The notes under the pieces are model-generated. The model saw nothing but the letters and a program-made list of their open reading frames with translations, was not told the origin of the DNA and searched no databases. DNA of 42,890 bases, from positions 1 to 42,890 of the forward strand of contig JAGOVS010000008.1 in assembly GCA_018060625.1 (NCBI GenBank). The letters run 5' to 3'. This DNA is from Bacteriovorax sp. Its GTDB lineage: Bacteria; Bdellovibrionota; Bacteriovoracia; Bacteriovoracales; Bacteriovoracaceae. Positions 16,206 to 24,644 of this stretch are shown piece by piece. The stretch's first letter is position 1. The number at the start of each line of letters is the position of its first letter. A program made the translations under genes and the position numbers.

Positions 16206-17831
16206 ATGAAATTTCTAATTATTTTAATTTTTTTTGAATCCATTCAAGTACAGGCAGAATTGAAAAAATTCGACCCTATTCCTGATAGGCAAACATCACT
16301 CATGCTGGATATCAACAAAGATGGAAAGATTGATCGCATAGAGCATAGAATAGGAGATAGAATAGTTAGAATCGAAGAAGATAAAAACTTTAAAGGTAAA
16401 ATTAACCAATGGACAAGTTATTTTATTTTTAAAAATGAAAAGATACCTGTTGAAATTTCTGAACTGGATACTAATTTAGACAGCAAAGTAGATAGAAAAA
16501 ATTTTATTTATCATGATTTAAAGCATCGATTCAGAATCACAACTACTGAGGTGGATGCTGATTTTAATGGGAGTTTTGAAAAAAAATTTACAACTCACAC
16601 CAGTTTGAGAGAAATAAAAGAGCAATTCAACTGTGCAGATGGACAGCCTTATATTGACGAACCCTTAATCAGTCTTTTTTCTGACTCGACAAAAGCAAGT
16701 GATGGTATTTTCGCAGGAGATTTTTTAAAAACAAAACTTGGGTACGACATTCAAAAATCGTGCATGGCTAAATGGGGTGTGGGATTTCCCGATATCTTAA
16801 AAGATTCAATCGGAACTGGACTTACTTGTTTGCAAAATTTGGCAAAAATTAATATTGAAAACAAAGTTAATCCAAATGGAGCTGCAAATAATCTGGCCTC
16901 TCTAAAGCATCTACTTCAAAATCAAAGACCGACGATTATCTGTGACCAAAAGACCAGTTATGACTGGAACGGTACTTCAGCACATGCGTCAGCTGATTTG
17001 AGTAGCGAATTAAAAGATGATGGTATTAAACATCCCTATATGTCGATAAATCCAAATGATCCTAAGATAAATAATAACGCAACCAAAAGCGAAATTGATG
17101 AATTAAAAAAAACTATATTTCATGAACAGCTTCACAATTTAGGGATAAGGCATAATGAGGGAATTGAAATTCCCTACACATGTGAAACATGCTGTCTAGG
17201 AGATAATGATCCTAAGAAAATGAATGAAAAAAAAATCGCCTGCAAAATCTGTGGCGGTGGATATAAAGATAAAAACGATAAAGAGTATCTCAAAGACTAT
17301 ATTTTATGGGGAAAAGAAACATATAGAAAAGATCTGGTCTCTGAAGCAATAACTAATTATCAAAAAGAGTTTCCCAGAGATCGATTCGCACTTTTTTCCT
17401 ATGTAGATCTCAATTCAGGGGTTTTTAATCCGGTAGCTCTTCAAGTCGCTAATATATTCAAAAATAAATTCCCCGATCTAAGTGAAGATGAAAAAAACAA
17501 ATTTAAAGCAATAGAATACATCGAGAAAGAAAAAGGCTTACAACAATTACATGTGGTTAATTATTCTAAGGTCGTAGCGAATGCACTGGTCGCTAATAAT
17601 TATGACCATGATCCAAAAGTCGCATTGGCCTTTCTTAAAACGAATAAAGATATGATTAAGGATCTTGATCTTAAGATTAAATCTGCTAATGAAGAAGACA
17701 AGTGGATTATGCAAGACATTCGTAAAAAATACTTTTCTCTTGTCAAAGACATTTGGATGCGAAGCTACCCAGAAGAACTGCCGGAAAAAATTGAAGCCTA
17801 TGATCTTTTGGAAGAACTTAATTATTTTTAG
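16206..17831 (+). CDS. Exported metzincin-type zinc protease with calcium-loop-like N-terminus
   Basis: The 541-residue protein has a short signal peptide (residues 1-17). Residues 306-316 read HEQLHNLGIRH, an exact HExxHxxGxxH zinc site of metzincin proteases, with Glu307 as base. The N-terminal region carries EF-hand/dockerin-like loops: DINKDGKID (35-43), DTNLDSKVD (88-96) and the partial DADFNGSFE (117-125). Just after the zinc site, CETCC and CKICGGG may form disulfides or bind metal. The C-terminal 190 residues are helical and unassigned. No S-layer or type I secretion signal is seen. GGCC is rare here compared with neighbouring genes (two by eye), hinting at transfer. A role in degrading external protein is inferred. 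Confidence 0.75.
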   Translation: MKFLIILIFFESIQVQAELKKFDPIPDRQTSLMLDINKDGKIDRIEHRIGDRIVRIEEDKNFKGKINQWTSYFIFKNEKIPVEISELDTNLDSKVDRKNFIYHDLKHRFRITTTEVDADFNGSFEKKFTTHTSLREIKEQFNCADGQPYIDEPLISLFSDSTKASDGIFAGDFLKTKLGYDIQKSCMAKWGVGFPDILKDSIGTGLTCLQNLAKINIENKVNPNGAANNLASLKHLLQNQRPTIICDQKTSYDWNGTSAHASADLSSELKDDGIKHPYMSINPNDPKINNNATKSEIDELKKTIFHEQLHNLGIRHNEGIEIPYTCETCCLGDNDPKKMNEKKIACKICGGGYKDKNDKEYLKDYILWGKETYRKDLVSEAITNYQKEFPRDRFALFSYVDLNSGVFNPVALQVANIFKNKFPDLSEDEKNKFKAIEYIEKEKGLQQLHVVNYSKVVANALVANNYDHDPKVALAFLKTNKDMIKDLDLKIKSANEEDKWIMQDIRKKYFSLVKDIWMRSYPEELPEKIEAYDLLEELNYF

Positions 17832-18129
17832 AATTGAATGAATTTCCCTTTAGAAAGTTTTAAGAATACTAAATTTTTCAAAAAATTACAGAGTGATTCT
17901 TGATTTATCGCTAACCTTTCGGCCAATTTCTCCGAAAGCCTACTAGTGTAGTTTTATTTACACCAACAAAAAGACTTATCTTTTCTTCTAACGATAAAAC
18001 CTAGCTTTATACATCCGACCTATCTTGTTTGGTTCTAAAGAAAAAGCAATAAACTCGGTTTAAGTTAAATTCTTAACAATTTTTATTTTCAACCGATCAA
18101 TCTACTATAAACAATAACAAGGATTAATT
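17832..18129 (+). promoter_or_regulatory. Intergenic region with a small hairpin, probable promoter region
   Basis: These 298 bases hold no convincing gene. A perfect 7-bp stem (CTTTCGG / CCGAAAG, 17916-17938, nine-base loop) lies in the first half. It has no immediate T-run and so is a weak terminator at best. The second half is AT-rich and presumably holds the promoter of the exported Lys/Glu-repeat gene, whose ATG follows AAGGATTA at a normal distance. Confidence 0.35.
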
Positions 18130-18753
18130 ATGTCTATAAAGATCTTGATCACTCTTTTTACTCTTTCAAGTTTCCAGACCTATGCAGAAGAGACTAAGGA
18201 AGTCGCTAAAGAAGCTACGAAAGAAGTAGTCAAGGGACCAGAAAAAGAAGCAGTAAAATCTCCTAAGGCCTTTAAAAGGCCACAAGAATGTGTCTATCAA
18301 ACCAATGCCCTAACGCATGTTGCTTTTGATAAGTTTGATGATGAAGTCAAAAAAATACAAGGAAATTTTGAAAAATGTGAAGAGTCTTTGAAGATTAAAA
18401 AAGAACAAGAAAATATTGCTCAAGAGTGTAAAAAGTCTTTTGGGGAAGTAAAAGGTAAGCGCGCTATCGTTGCCGAACTTGTTTCGAAGTCAGTAAACCT
18501 TAAGAGCAAAGAAGAATTTGAAAAAGCAGTTGCGAGTATTAAACTGGCCAAAGAAGACGCTCAAAAATTAGAGATGAAACATCGTGGGTCCTGTCCAGCT
18601 AAAGTGGCCATAAAATCTGAAGTTAAAATTGTCGAAGAGAAGAAGGCGGAAGTGAAAGCGGTGGTTGAAGAAAAGAAGGCCGAAGTGAAAGCGGTAGTTG
18701 AAGAAAAAAAAGCGGAAGTAAAAGCATTGATAGAAGATAAAAAAGCGAAATAG
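18130..18753 (+). CDS. Exported Lys/Glu/Ala-rich repeat protein
   Basis: The 207-residue protein has a signal peptide (cleavage after QTYA, residue 19) and a mature chain dominated by Lys, Glu, Ala and Val, predicted to be long helices or coiled coil. Four cysteines (ECVYQ, KCEES, QECKKS, SCPAK) lie in the middle. The last third consists of 11-residue repeats of the form VEEKKAEVKAV. No family is recognised. It might be a periplasmic or cell-surface spacer, or a sticky structural protein. It stands alone between a protease gene and a convergent ATPase gene. Confidence 0.75.
   Translation: MSIKILITLFTLSSFQTYAEETKEVAKEATKEVVKGPEKEAVKSPKAFKRPQECVYQTNALTHVAFDKFDDEVKKIQGNFEKCEESLKIKKEQENIAQECKKSFGEVKGKRAIVAELVSKSVNLKSKEEFEKAVASIKLAKEDAQKLEMKHRGSCPAKVAIKSEVKIVEEKKAEVKAVVEEKKAEVKAVVEEKKAEVKALIEDKKAK
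18628..18750 (+). repeat. 33-bp tandem coding repeat (three full units and a partial)
   Basis: Units at 18628-18660, 18661-18693 and 18694-18726 each encode an 11-residue block like VVEEKKAEVKA, followed by a 24-base partial unit. The units differ at a few, mostly synonymous, positions. Such a tract can gain or lose units by slippage, changing the length of the helix without a frameshift. Confidence 0.9.
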
Positions 18754-18806
18754 AGTTGAGAATATGGGTCTTGCAAAACCTTTTTTGAGGGAATTGTAAG
18801 GCCCGA

Positions 18807-19943
18807 TTAGATATCATCGAGTGATATTCCAGTAATCCTCTCACCAATTTTCATTTTTTTTGTTTTTGGAACGACTACATACAAATGATCTAATTTTAAA
18901 TCATCAAAAGCAATTTTCATTGAAGTGGTAAGTGTTGGGATGTCAGAGTATTTAAATTCGTAACCAATACGCTTTCCATTTTGAAATGTGAGCAAGTCAA
19001 TCTCTGCAGAACTATGAGTTCCCCAAAAAAAGCATTCTTCATTTCTAATTCCAAGAGTAGAAATGATTTCTTCCATTGCAAATCCTTCCCATGATGCACC
19101 AATTTTGGGATGATTTTTTAAGTCGATCTTATTGCTTACTCCTAAAAGAGTATGAAAAATTCCTGTATCTCTAAAAAATAATTTTGGTGCTTTTACCTGG
19201 CGCTTCGAAATATTCTCATGCCACGGATGAAGTAGGCGTATCATAAAAGTTTGAGTGAGAATTTCTAAGTAATGCCGAACAGTCATATCAGATACGCCAA
19301 ATGATCTTGAAAGTTCTGAATAGTTCAGTATTTGGCCATGATAATGAGTTAACATCATCCAAAAGCGCCGCATGGTCTGAGGTGATATTTTAAATCCAAA
19401 CTCGTATAGGTCTCGTTCTAAGAAAGTTGTGATATAATCATTTCTCCATTTTAAGCTAATTTTTTCACTCGAAGCTAGGTATGAAAGTGGAAATCCACCT
19501 CGAAGCTGTAATTTATTAATATCTTCAACTTCATTCAACTGAAAGGGAGTTAGTTCAATATATGAAATTCTGCCGGCCAAAGATTCTGAACTCTGTTGTA
19601 TTAAGTCTCTTGAAGCAGAACCAAGAATGAGTAATTTAATTTGTCTTTTACGTTGATCTACAAAAGAGCGCAAATAGGGAAACAAATTTGGCGCTCGTTG
19701 TATTTCATCAATGACAATAAGTCCCTTGAGATCTTCCAAAGCTAATATTGGATTTTCCAATTGATATTGATCTCTTGGATTTTCTAAATCAAAAAAATGA
19801 ACTTCTTCCTTAAGTTTGCTTGCATAATCGCTGGCAAGAGTGCTTTTACCACATTGTCTAGGTCCAAGCAGGGCAACGACAGGGTTTACTTTGAAAGCCT
19901 GAGTTATTTGGGCCAGTGAATGACGAACAATATTCTTCTTCAT
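18807..19943 (-). CDS. AAA-type ATPase with DUF4143 C-terminal domain
   Basis: The 378-residue protein has an N-terminal ATPase with Walker A LLGPRQCGKST (about 25-35) and Walker B GLIVIDEIQRAP (about 74-85). A sensor-like Ser lies in LLILGSASR. Then follow a winged-helix segment (LNYSELSRSFGVSDMTVRHY) and a DUF4143 domain whose AEIDLLTFQNGKRIGYEFK resembles a PD-(D/E)xK nuclease core. This family is widespread in bacteria and archaea, is often scattered singly, and has no settled role; a toxin or defence link has been considered. The gene stands alone, convergent with the repeat protein. GGCC is sparse in it (three by eye), which fits a mobile origin. Confidence 0.9.
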   Translation of the reverse strand: MKKNIVRHSLAQITQAFKVNPVVALLGPRQCGKSTLASDYASKLKEEVHFFDLENPRDQYQLENPILALEDLKGLIVIDEIQRAPNLFPYLRSFVDQRKRQIKLLILGSASRDLIQQSSESLAGRISYIELTPFQLNEVEDINKLQLRGGFPLSYLASSEKISLKWRNDYITTFLERDLYEFGFKISPQTMRRFWMMLTHYHGQILNYSELSRSFGVSDMTVRHYLEILTQTFMIRLLHPWHENISKRQVKAPKLFFRDTGIFHTLLGVSNKIDLKNHPKIGASWEGFAMEEIISTLGIRNEECFFWGTHSSAEIDLLTFQNGKRIGYEFKYSDIPTLTTSMKIAFDDLKLDHLYVVVPKTKKMKIGERITGISLDDI

Positions 19944-20008
19944 TTATCTTTTATATCATATGAAATATCATAGTCCAACTATGAATTTTCATACCAGATG
20001 TCTAGCTA

Positions 20009-21085
20009 TTATTTTAAATAACCCCTTTTTACTTGATCTAACTCAATGGCATCAAAAAGTGCCTGGAAATTTCCTTCACCAAATCCCCAATGTTTTTTTC
20101 TTTGAATGGTCTCAAAGAAAAGGGGACCGACATACGTTTCAGTAAAGTTCTGCAATAAATAACCTTCTGAATCGCCATCAACGAGAAGTTGTCTATTTTC
20201 AAGAATCTCTAAGCTTTCTTCAACTTTAAATGGGCGTTTGGAAATATTTTGGTAATAGGTCGAAGGGATGGCGAGAAATTTAATTCCTCGCTCTTGCAAA
20301 TCATAAACTGACTTCGTGATATCGGCCGTCATAAGGGCAATATGTTGAACACCTGGGCCTTTATGCAAATCAAGGAATTCTTGAATTTGAGATTTAGAAT
20401 TATTTTCAGCAGGCTCATTAATGGGAATAATAACAGCGCTGTTAGCAAGCTGGACGACTTCAGATTCTAATCCCGTCTTTTGTCCTTTGATATCAAAGTA
20501 GCGAGTGACTTTCATCCCAAAAATTTGTTTATAGAATTCAACCCATTTTTTCATTTCGCCTTTAGGCACATTATTAGTTAAGTGATCGATGCGCGAAAAG
20601 CGTTGAGAGAGAGGGCGTGCTAATGGATCACTTTCAAGCTTTGTAAAGTGGGGACGAAAATACGTCTTTGGGCGCTCAACGAATTCATTATAGACATCGC
20701 CGAATCCCTGAATAGATCCATATCGATAAAGACCATGCTCGCTCTCAATGGTTGTGAGGGGAACATTTAATTCAGCACCTCTTTTAACGGCCTCTAGCAG
20801 GGCATGCTCGGCATTTTCCACCAAAAAAGAGATCTTAGAGACTCCTTCGCCATGCTTTTGAAAATAGACTGCAGAATGATCCGTAGGATCTGGATGGGCA
20901 ATGACTAAAAAACGGATGGAGCCTTGAGTGAAGAGTTCAGCCTTTTCTTTAGGACAGGTATAAGATTTTTCAAAACCAAATTTATAAAACGTATCAATCG
21001 TTGCTGTTTGGAGTGAATTGGTACAAAACTCTAAATGGTCAATGGCCTCAATTCCTAATGGATTCTCAGCTGAAATAATTGACAC
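20009..21085 (-). CDS. hppD: 4-hydroxyphenylpyruvate dioxygenase
   Basis: The 358-residue enzyme converts 4-hydroxyphenylpyruvate to homogentisate using Fe(II) and O2, the second step of tyrosine breakdown. It has two vicinal-oxygen-chelate halves. The iron ligands are visible as His168 (RIDHLTNNV), His248 (GVQHIALMT) and Glu325 (PLFFETIQRK), and the C-terminal gate helix region ends GEGNFQALFDAIELDQ. The GTG start at 21085 is preceded by AAGGTAGG six bases away. It is divergent from the indolepyruvate-type oxidoreductase, which acts on related aromatic 2-oxoacids. Homogentisate dioxygenase is not in the window. Confidence 0.95.
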   Translation of the reverse strand: MSIISAENPLGIEAIDHLEFCTNSLQTATIDTFYKFGFEKSYTCPKEKAELFTQGSIRFLVIAHPDPTDHSAVYFQKHGEGVSKISFLVENAEHALLEAVKRGAELNVPLTTIESEHGLYRYGSIQGFGDVYNEFVERPKTYFRPHFTKLESDPLARPLSQRFSRIDHLTNNVPKGEMKKWVEFYKQIFGMKVTRYFDIKGQKTGLESEVVQLANSAVIIPINEPAENNSKSQIQEFLDLHKGPGVQHIALMTADITKSVYDLQERGIKFLAIPSTYYQNISKRPFKVEESLEILENRQLLVDGDSEGYLLQNFTETYVGPLFFETIQRKKHWGFGEGNFQALFDAIELDQVKRGYLK

Positions 21086-21167
21086 AAGTAACCTACCTTG
21101 TTTGTAGAATTCGTTGAATTATAGGGGAGAATTTAATCATTCTTAAATACTAGTGAGCAAGATAAAA

Positions 21168-24100
21168 ATGACATCAAAAACTACGCATAACCATTCGCAA
21201 ACTTCGAAGGTTCAGATACAAAATGGTAACGAGCTCATCATTCAAGGGGCCCTGGAAGCGGGATTTCATTTATACACAGGGTATCCAGGGTCACCACTGG
21301 CCGATTATTTTAATATTCTCTATGAGAAAAAAGAAGAATTTAAGCAGAAGGGTCTTCGAGTCGTCATAGCTAACAGTGAGGCCAATGCTGCAGCGATGGC
21401 CAGTGGAGCAAAGCAGGCCAATAAAAATACGCTAGTGGCCATGAAGTCCATGGGACTGCATGTGGCCGCAGATGCTCTCTCCGTTGGAAATTTTGCTAAT
21501 CCAGGTTCTGGTGGTGTCGTGGTTGTGGTGGGCGATGATCCTTGGTCTATTTCAACTTCTAGCCCCGCGGATTCGCGCTATCTTTTTAAGCATCTTCATA
21601 TTCCTTTTCTAGATCCATCCACTCCTCGCGAATTAAAAGATTGGATGAGTGTGGCGCTTGAAATCTCACTTAAGAGCACTGTTTATCAAGGATTACTACT
21701 CACCACTTTTATGGCGGAAGGAGGAGGAAGAGTTGAAAATGGGGAAGAAATAAAAATTGAGAGTGCATTGATTGAATTAGATCCTGTGACTTTTGATCTC
21801 ACCAAAAATGTCATGGTTCCACCAAACTCTGCTCGTGCCGATGGGGCAATGATTAATGAACGTTTTCCAAAAGTGTATGAAGTTTTGGCCCAGTTTAAAT
21901 TAGATAAAATATTTGGGGAGAAGGATTCAAAAATTGGTTTTATTACCAGCGGGGCCGTTTTTGAGATTTTAAAACATGTGCTCGATGATAACCGCGCGCT
22001 GGAGAGATTTTCGCTCTATAAAGTTGCGGCCCCTTATCCACTTGTCTCTGAACTTTTAGTGCCCTATTTAGAAAAGCTAGACACACTTATTGTCGTCGAA
22101 GAAAAACGAGGATTTTTAGAAACTGAAATTTATGAACTTTGTGCTCGCCATGGATTAAAATGCAAAATTTTTGGAAAAAAAATAGGTAATAGTGAAGGTT
22201 TTCCCATTTACGGGGGACTTAATTATGAAATTGTTTTAGAAAAAGTTTCACAAGTTTTTACTCTGCTTGGATTATCGGCCTGCCATCCCATAGCTCAAGG
22301 TGTAACACTCGCAGAAGCTCTTCCAAGAAGACTTCCTACTTTTTGTCCAGGATGTCCCCATAGGGAGACGCTTTCACTTTTAAAAGATTTGCGCTCACAT
22401 TTAAAAAGACAAAATATTAATTTGATCTCTCATGGAGATGTAGGGTGTTACTCACTTTCTTTTTTGGAACCATTTAAAGAAATGCATAATCTCTCGGCCA
22501 TGGGGCAAGGGGGAGCTCTCGGTGCAGGAGTGGATCTTTTTACGACAAATCCATCCGTCGTTCTTATGGGGGATTCGACTTTTTTTCATTCAGGTGTGAC
22601 GGATATCTCCAACTCTGTGCAGATGAATCATAATATAACTTATATAATATTAGATAACGATAATACGGCGATGACAGGACATCAGTTCACTCCGCGCACA
22701 GGAGAGTCAGTTGAAGGATTCAAACGTCCTTCTCAAGACATGCTCAATATGGTAAAGGCCCTTGGAGTGAGTGAGGCCGTTGAGGTCAATCCGAGTGACC
22801 GGTATTTTTATCAGAATCTTTTACGTGAAATAATTGTTAAGAAAGGTACCAAAGTTATTATTTCTAACAAAGAATGTGGCCTAACTTTTCATGGAAGAAA
22901 AAAAGCAGAAGAGAGAAAAATTCTTGGAAAAAATTTAACACTCCCTAAACAGAGTTTTTATCAAATCAATACCGATGCTTGTGAAGACTGTCGAGCATGT
23001 GTGGAAATGACTGGTTGTCCAGGTCTTTCGCAAACCTTTGATGCCTATGGAAGTAAAGTTATGATCGATCCACAAATTTGTGTGGCCGATTCTTATTGTA
23101 CTAAAATAAAAGTTTGTCCGAGTTTTGAATTAGTTGAAGTGTCCCATTTTCATCCGACACTTTATAAGTCAAAGGAGAAAAAGAGGACTCAAGTTGATTT
23201 TCCTCTTCCTGAAATTAAAAAAAGCTTAGACGATATAGCTTCAGGAAGAGATTATCGCCTGGTTGTGACCGGCGTGGGAGGATCGGGGGTGACAACTATT
23301 TCTCGAGTTTTGGCAGAGGCCGCTCGCAATATGGGGGGAAGAGACGATATCGATTTTAAATTTGTCGATCAAAAAGGTCTTGCCCAAAGAAATGGAAATG
23401 TCACAAGTCACTTGGCGCTTTATAGGCTTGGCAACTCTCACTCTCAAATTACTCCCCTTGGAGGAGCAGACTTATTGCTCTCGACAGACCTTTTAGATGG
23501 GCCTTTACACTTGTCTTTTTTAGGCCATGAGGGCACGGCCATTTTTGATGATACTTTTCAAGTTCCACTGTCAATTCTATTAGATAAAGGCGAAGAAAAA
23601 GAAGTGGTGAATGCTGCTTTTTTAAAAAAGCAATGTGAAGAACTATTGCAAGAAAGAGTGACAATTATTCCCCTTAAGAAATCTTGCGAAGAAGAATTAG
23701 GGAAATCCGTTTATGCCTCTGCCATGATTTTAGGGGTCGCATTTCAAAAAGGTCTACTACCTTTTGAGCTCAGCGATTTGGAAGAAGCTTTTGCTCACAC
23801 CATGAAAAAAACAGAATTGGAAAATAATCTCCTGGCCTTTCGATTAGGCCGCGCACTTGTTTTAAATGGGCCAGTTATTCACCCAGTGAATAATAACTCA
23901 ATGATCGAGCTCTTTAAACAATCGATTGCTGAGAGCGCTTTGTTTCGTGTGGGTGACTTATTGGAATTATTTGATCAAAAATATAAAGAACTTCAACACT
24001 TATTACCCCATTTTACAGAAAATTATTTGGGTCAATATCTACATGATCTTATCATTTATGATCGAGGTGTGGGGCTTGAGAGCTTTATTACAAACATCAA

Positions 24101-24530
24101 AACACTGAAACTGCTTTATGAAGGTGAGATGCAAGTCTCGGCCGTAAGAACTTTGGCCAAAACCTATTTTATTAAAGATGAAGTCTTCATTGCTCATGTG
24201 ATGATTTCTCCGATGAGAAGAAAAAACGATGAAGAGTTATATGGAATGCTAGGACAATCCTATAATAAAACATTTATCAATCGTCCCAGTTTTGTGATTG
24301 GTTCTCGTAAAGTTGAATTTGATTTTTCTCCTAAAGAATGGATGCTTAAAATGATGAGACATGCGCGCTTTCTAAGGCCTATGCTTAAGCAGTGGCACAA
24401 AGAAGAGAGGGCCATCGCCCAAAAGATTCGGCAGAAACTACTTGCTGAAAAGCTATCGTATTCGGAGTTAAAAAAACTTGAGAATATAAAGGGGTACCGA
24501 GATACTCGGTATGAAAAAGCGAGTAGATAA
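21168..24530 (+). CDS. Indolepyruvate-type ferredoxin oxidoreductase, fused subunits
   Basis: This protein of about 1120 residues converts an aryl-2-oxoacid plus CoA to aryl-acetyl-CoA, CO2 and reduced ferredoxin. In order it shows: pyrimidine-binding domain (GYPGSPLADYFN, NSEANAAAMASGAK); thiamine-diphosphate domain (SHGDVGCYSL, VVLMGDSTFFHSGVTD); ferredoxin-like Cys cluster (CEDCRACVEMTGC, then CVADSYCTKIKVCPSF); gamma-type domain (VVTGVGGSGVTTISRVLAEAA); and a long C-terminal extension seen in the aerobic single-chain family. I took the ATG at 21168; a GTG at 21153 is possible. The divergent dioxygenase gene, and the phenylacetyl-CoA genes 8 kb away, suggest phenylpyruvate or indolepyruvate as substrate. 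Confidence 0.9.
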   Translation: MTSKTTHNHSQTSKVQIQNGNELIIQGALEAGFHLYTGYPGSPLADYFNILYEKKEEFKQKGLRVVIANSEANAAAMASGAKQANKNTLVAMKSMGLHVAADALSVGNFANPGSGGVVVVVGDDPWSISTSSPADSRYLFKHLHIPFLDPSTPRELKDWMSVALEISLKSTVYQGLLLTTFMAEGGGRVENGEEIKIESALIELDPVTFDLTKNVMVPPNSARADGAMINERFPKVYEVLAQFKLDKIFGEKDSKIGFITSGAVFEILKHVLDDNRALERFSLYKVAAPYPLVSELLVPYLEKLDTLIVVEEKRGFLETEIYELCARHGLKCKIFGKKIGNSEGFPIYGGLNYEIVLEKVSQVFTLLGLSACHPIAQGVTLAEALPRRLPTFCPGCPHRETLSLLKDLRSHLKRQNINLISHGDVGCYSLSFLEPFKEMHNLSAMGQGGALGAGVDLFTTNPSVVLMGDSTFFHSGVTDISNSVQMNHNITYIILDNDNTAMTGHQFTPRTGESVEGFKRPSQDMLNMVKALGVSEAVEVNPSDRYFYQNLLREIIVKKGTKVIISNKECGLTFHGRKKAEERKILGKNLTLPKQSFYQINTDACEDCRACVEMTGCPGLSQTFDAYGSKVMIDPQICVADSYCTKIKVCPSFELVEVSHFHPTLYKSKEKKRTQVDFPLPEIKKSLDDIASGRDYRLVVTGVGGSGVTTISRVLAEAARNMGGRDDIDFKFVDQKGLAQRNGNVTSHLALYRLGNSHSQITPLGGADLLLSTDLLDGPLHLSFLGHEGTAIFDDTFQVPLSILLDKGEEKEVVNAAFLKKQCEELLQERVTIIPLKKSCEEELGKSVYASAMILGVAFQKGLLPFELSDLEEAFAHTMKKTELENNLLAFRLGRALVLNGPVIHPVNNNSMIELFKQSIAESALFRVGDLLELFDQKYKELQHLLPHFTENYLGQYLHDLIIYDRGVGLESFITNIKTLKLLYEGEMQVSAVRTLAKTYFIKDEVFIAHVMISPMRRKNDEELYGMLGQSYNKTFINRPSFVIGSRKVEFDFSPKEWMLKMMRHARFLRPMLKQWHKEERAIAQKIRQKLLAEKLSYSELKKLENIKGYRDTRYEKASR

Positions 24531-24644
24531 GGTCTTTTTTAACACTCCCTGTAAAAAATTCAATTTTTGACCTGAGAAATTTTGAGATGGTAAATTCATT
24601 CAATCATTATTTTTCAGCGATTGATGCTTTAACCAGGAATTTGC

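Noticed and set aside
17916-17938. 7-bp hairpin after the metzincin gene as a terminator
   Set aside because: No T-run follows and the loop is nine bases, so it is noted only as a weak structure.
18628-18750. Regular repeats that could suggest a CRISPR array
   Set aside because: The units are contiguous, in frame and coding, with no spacers.
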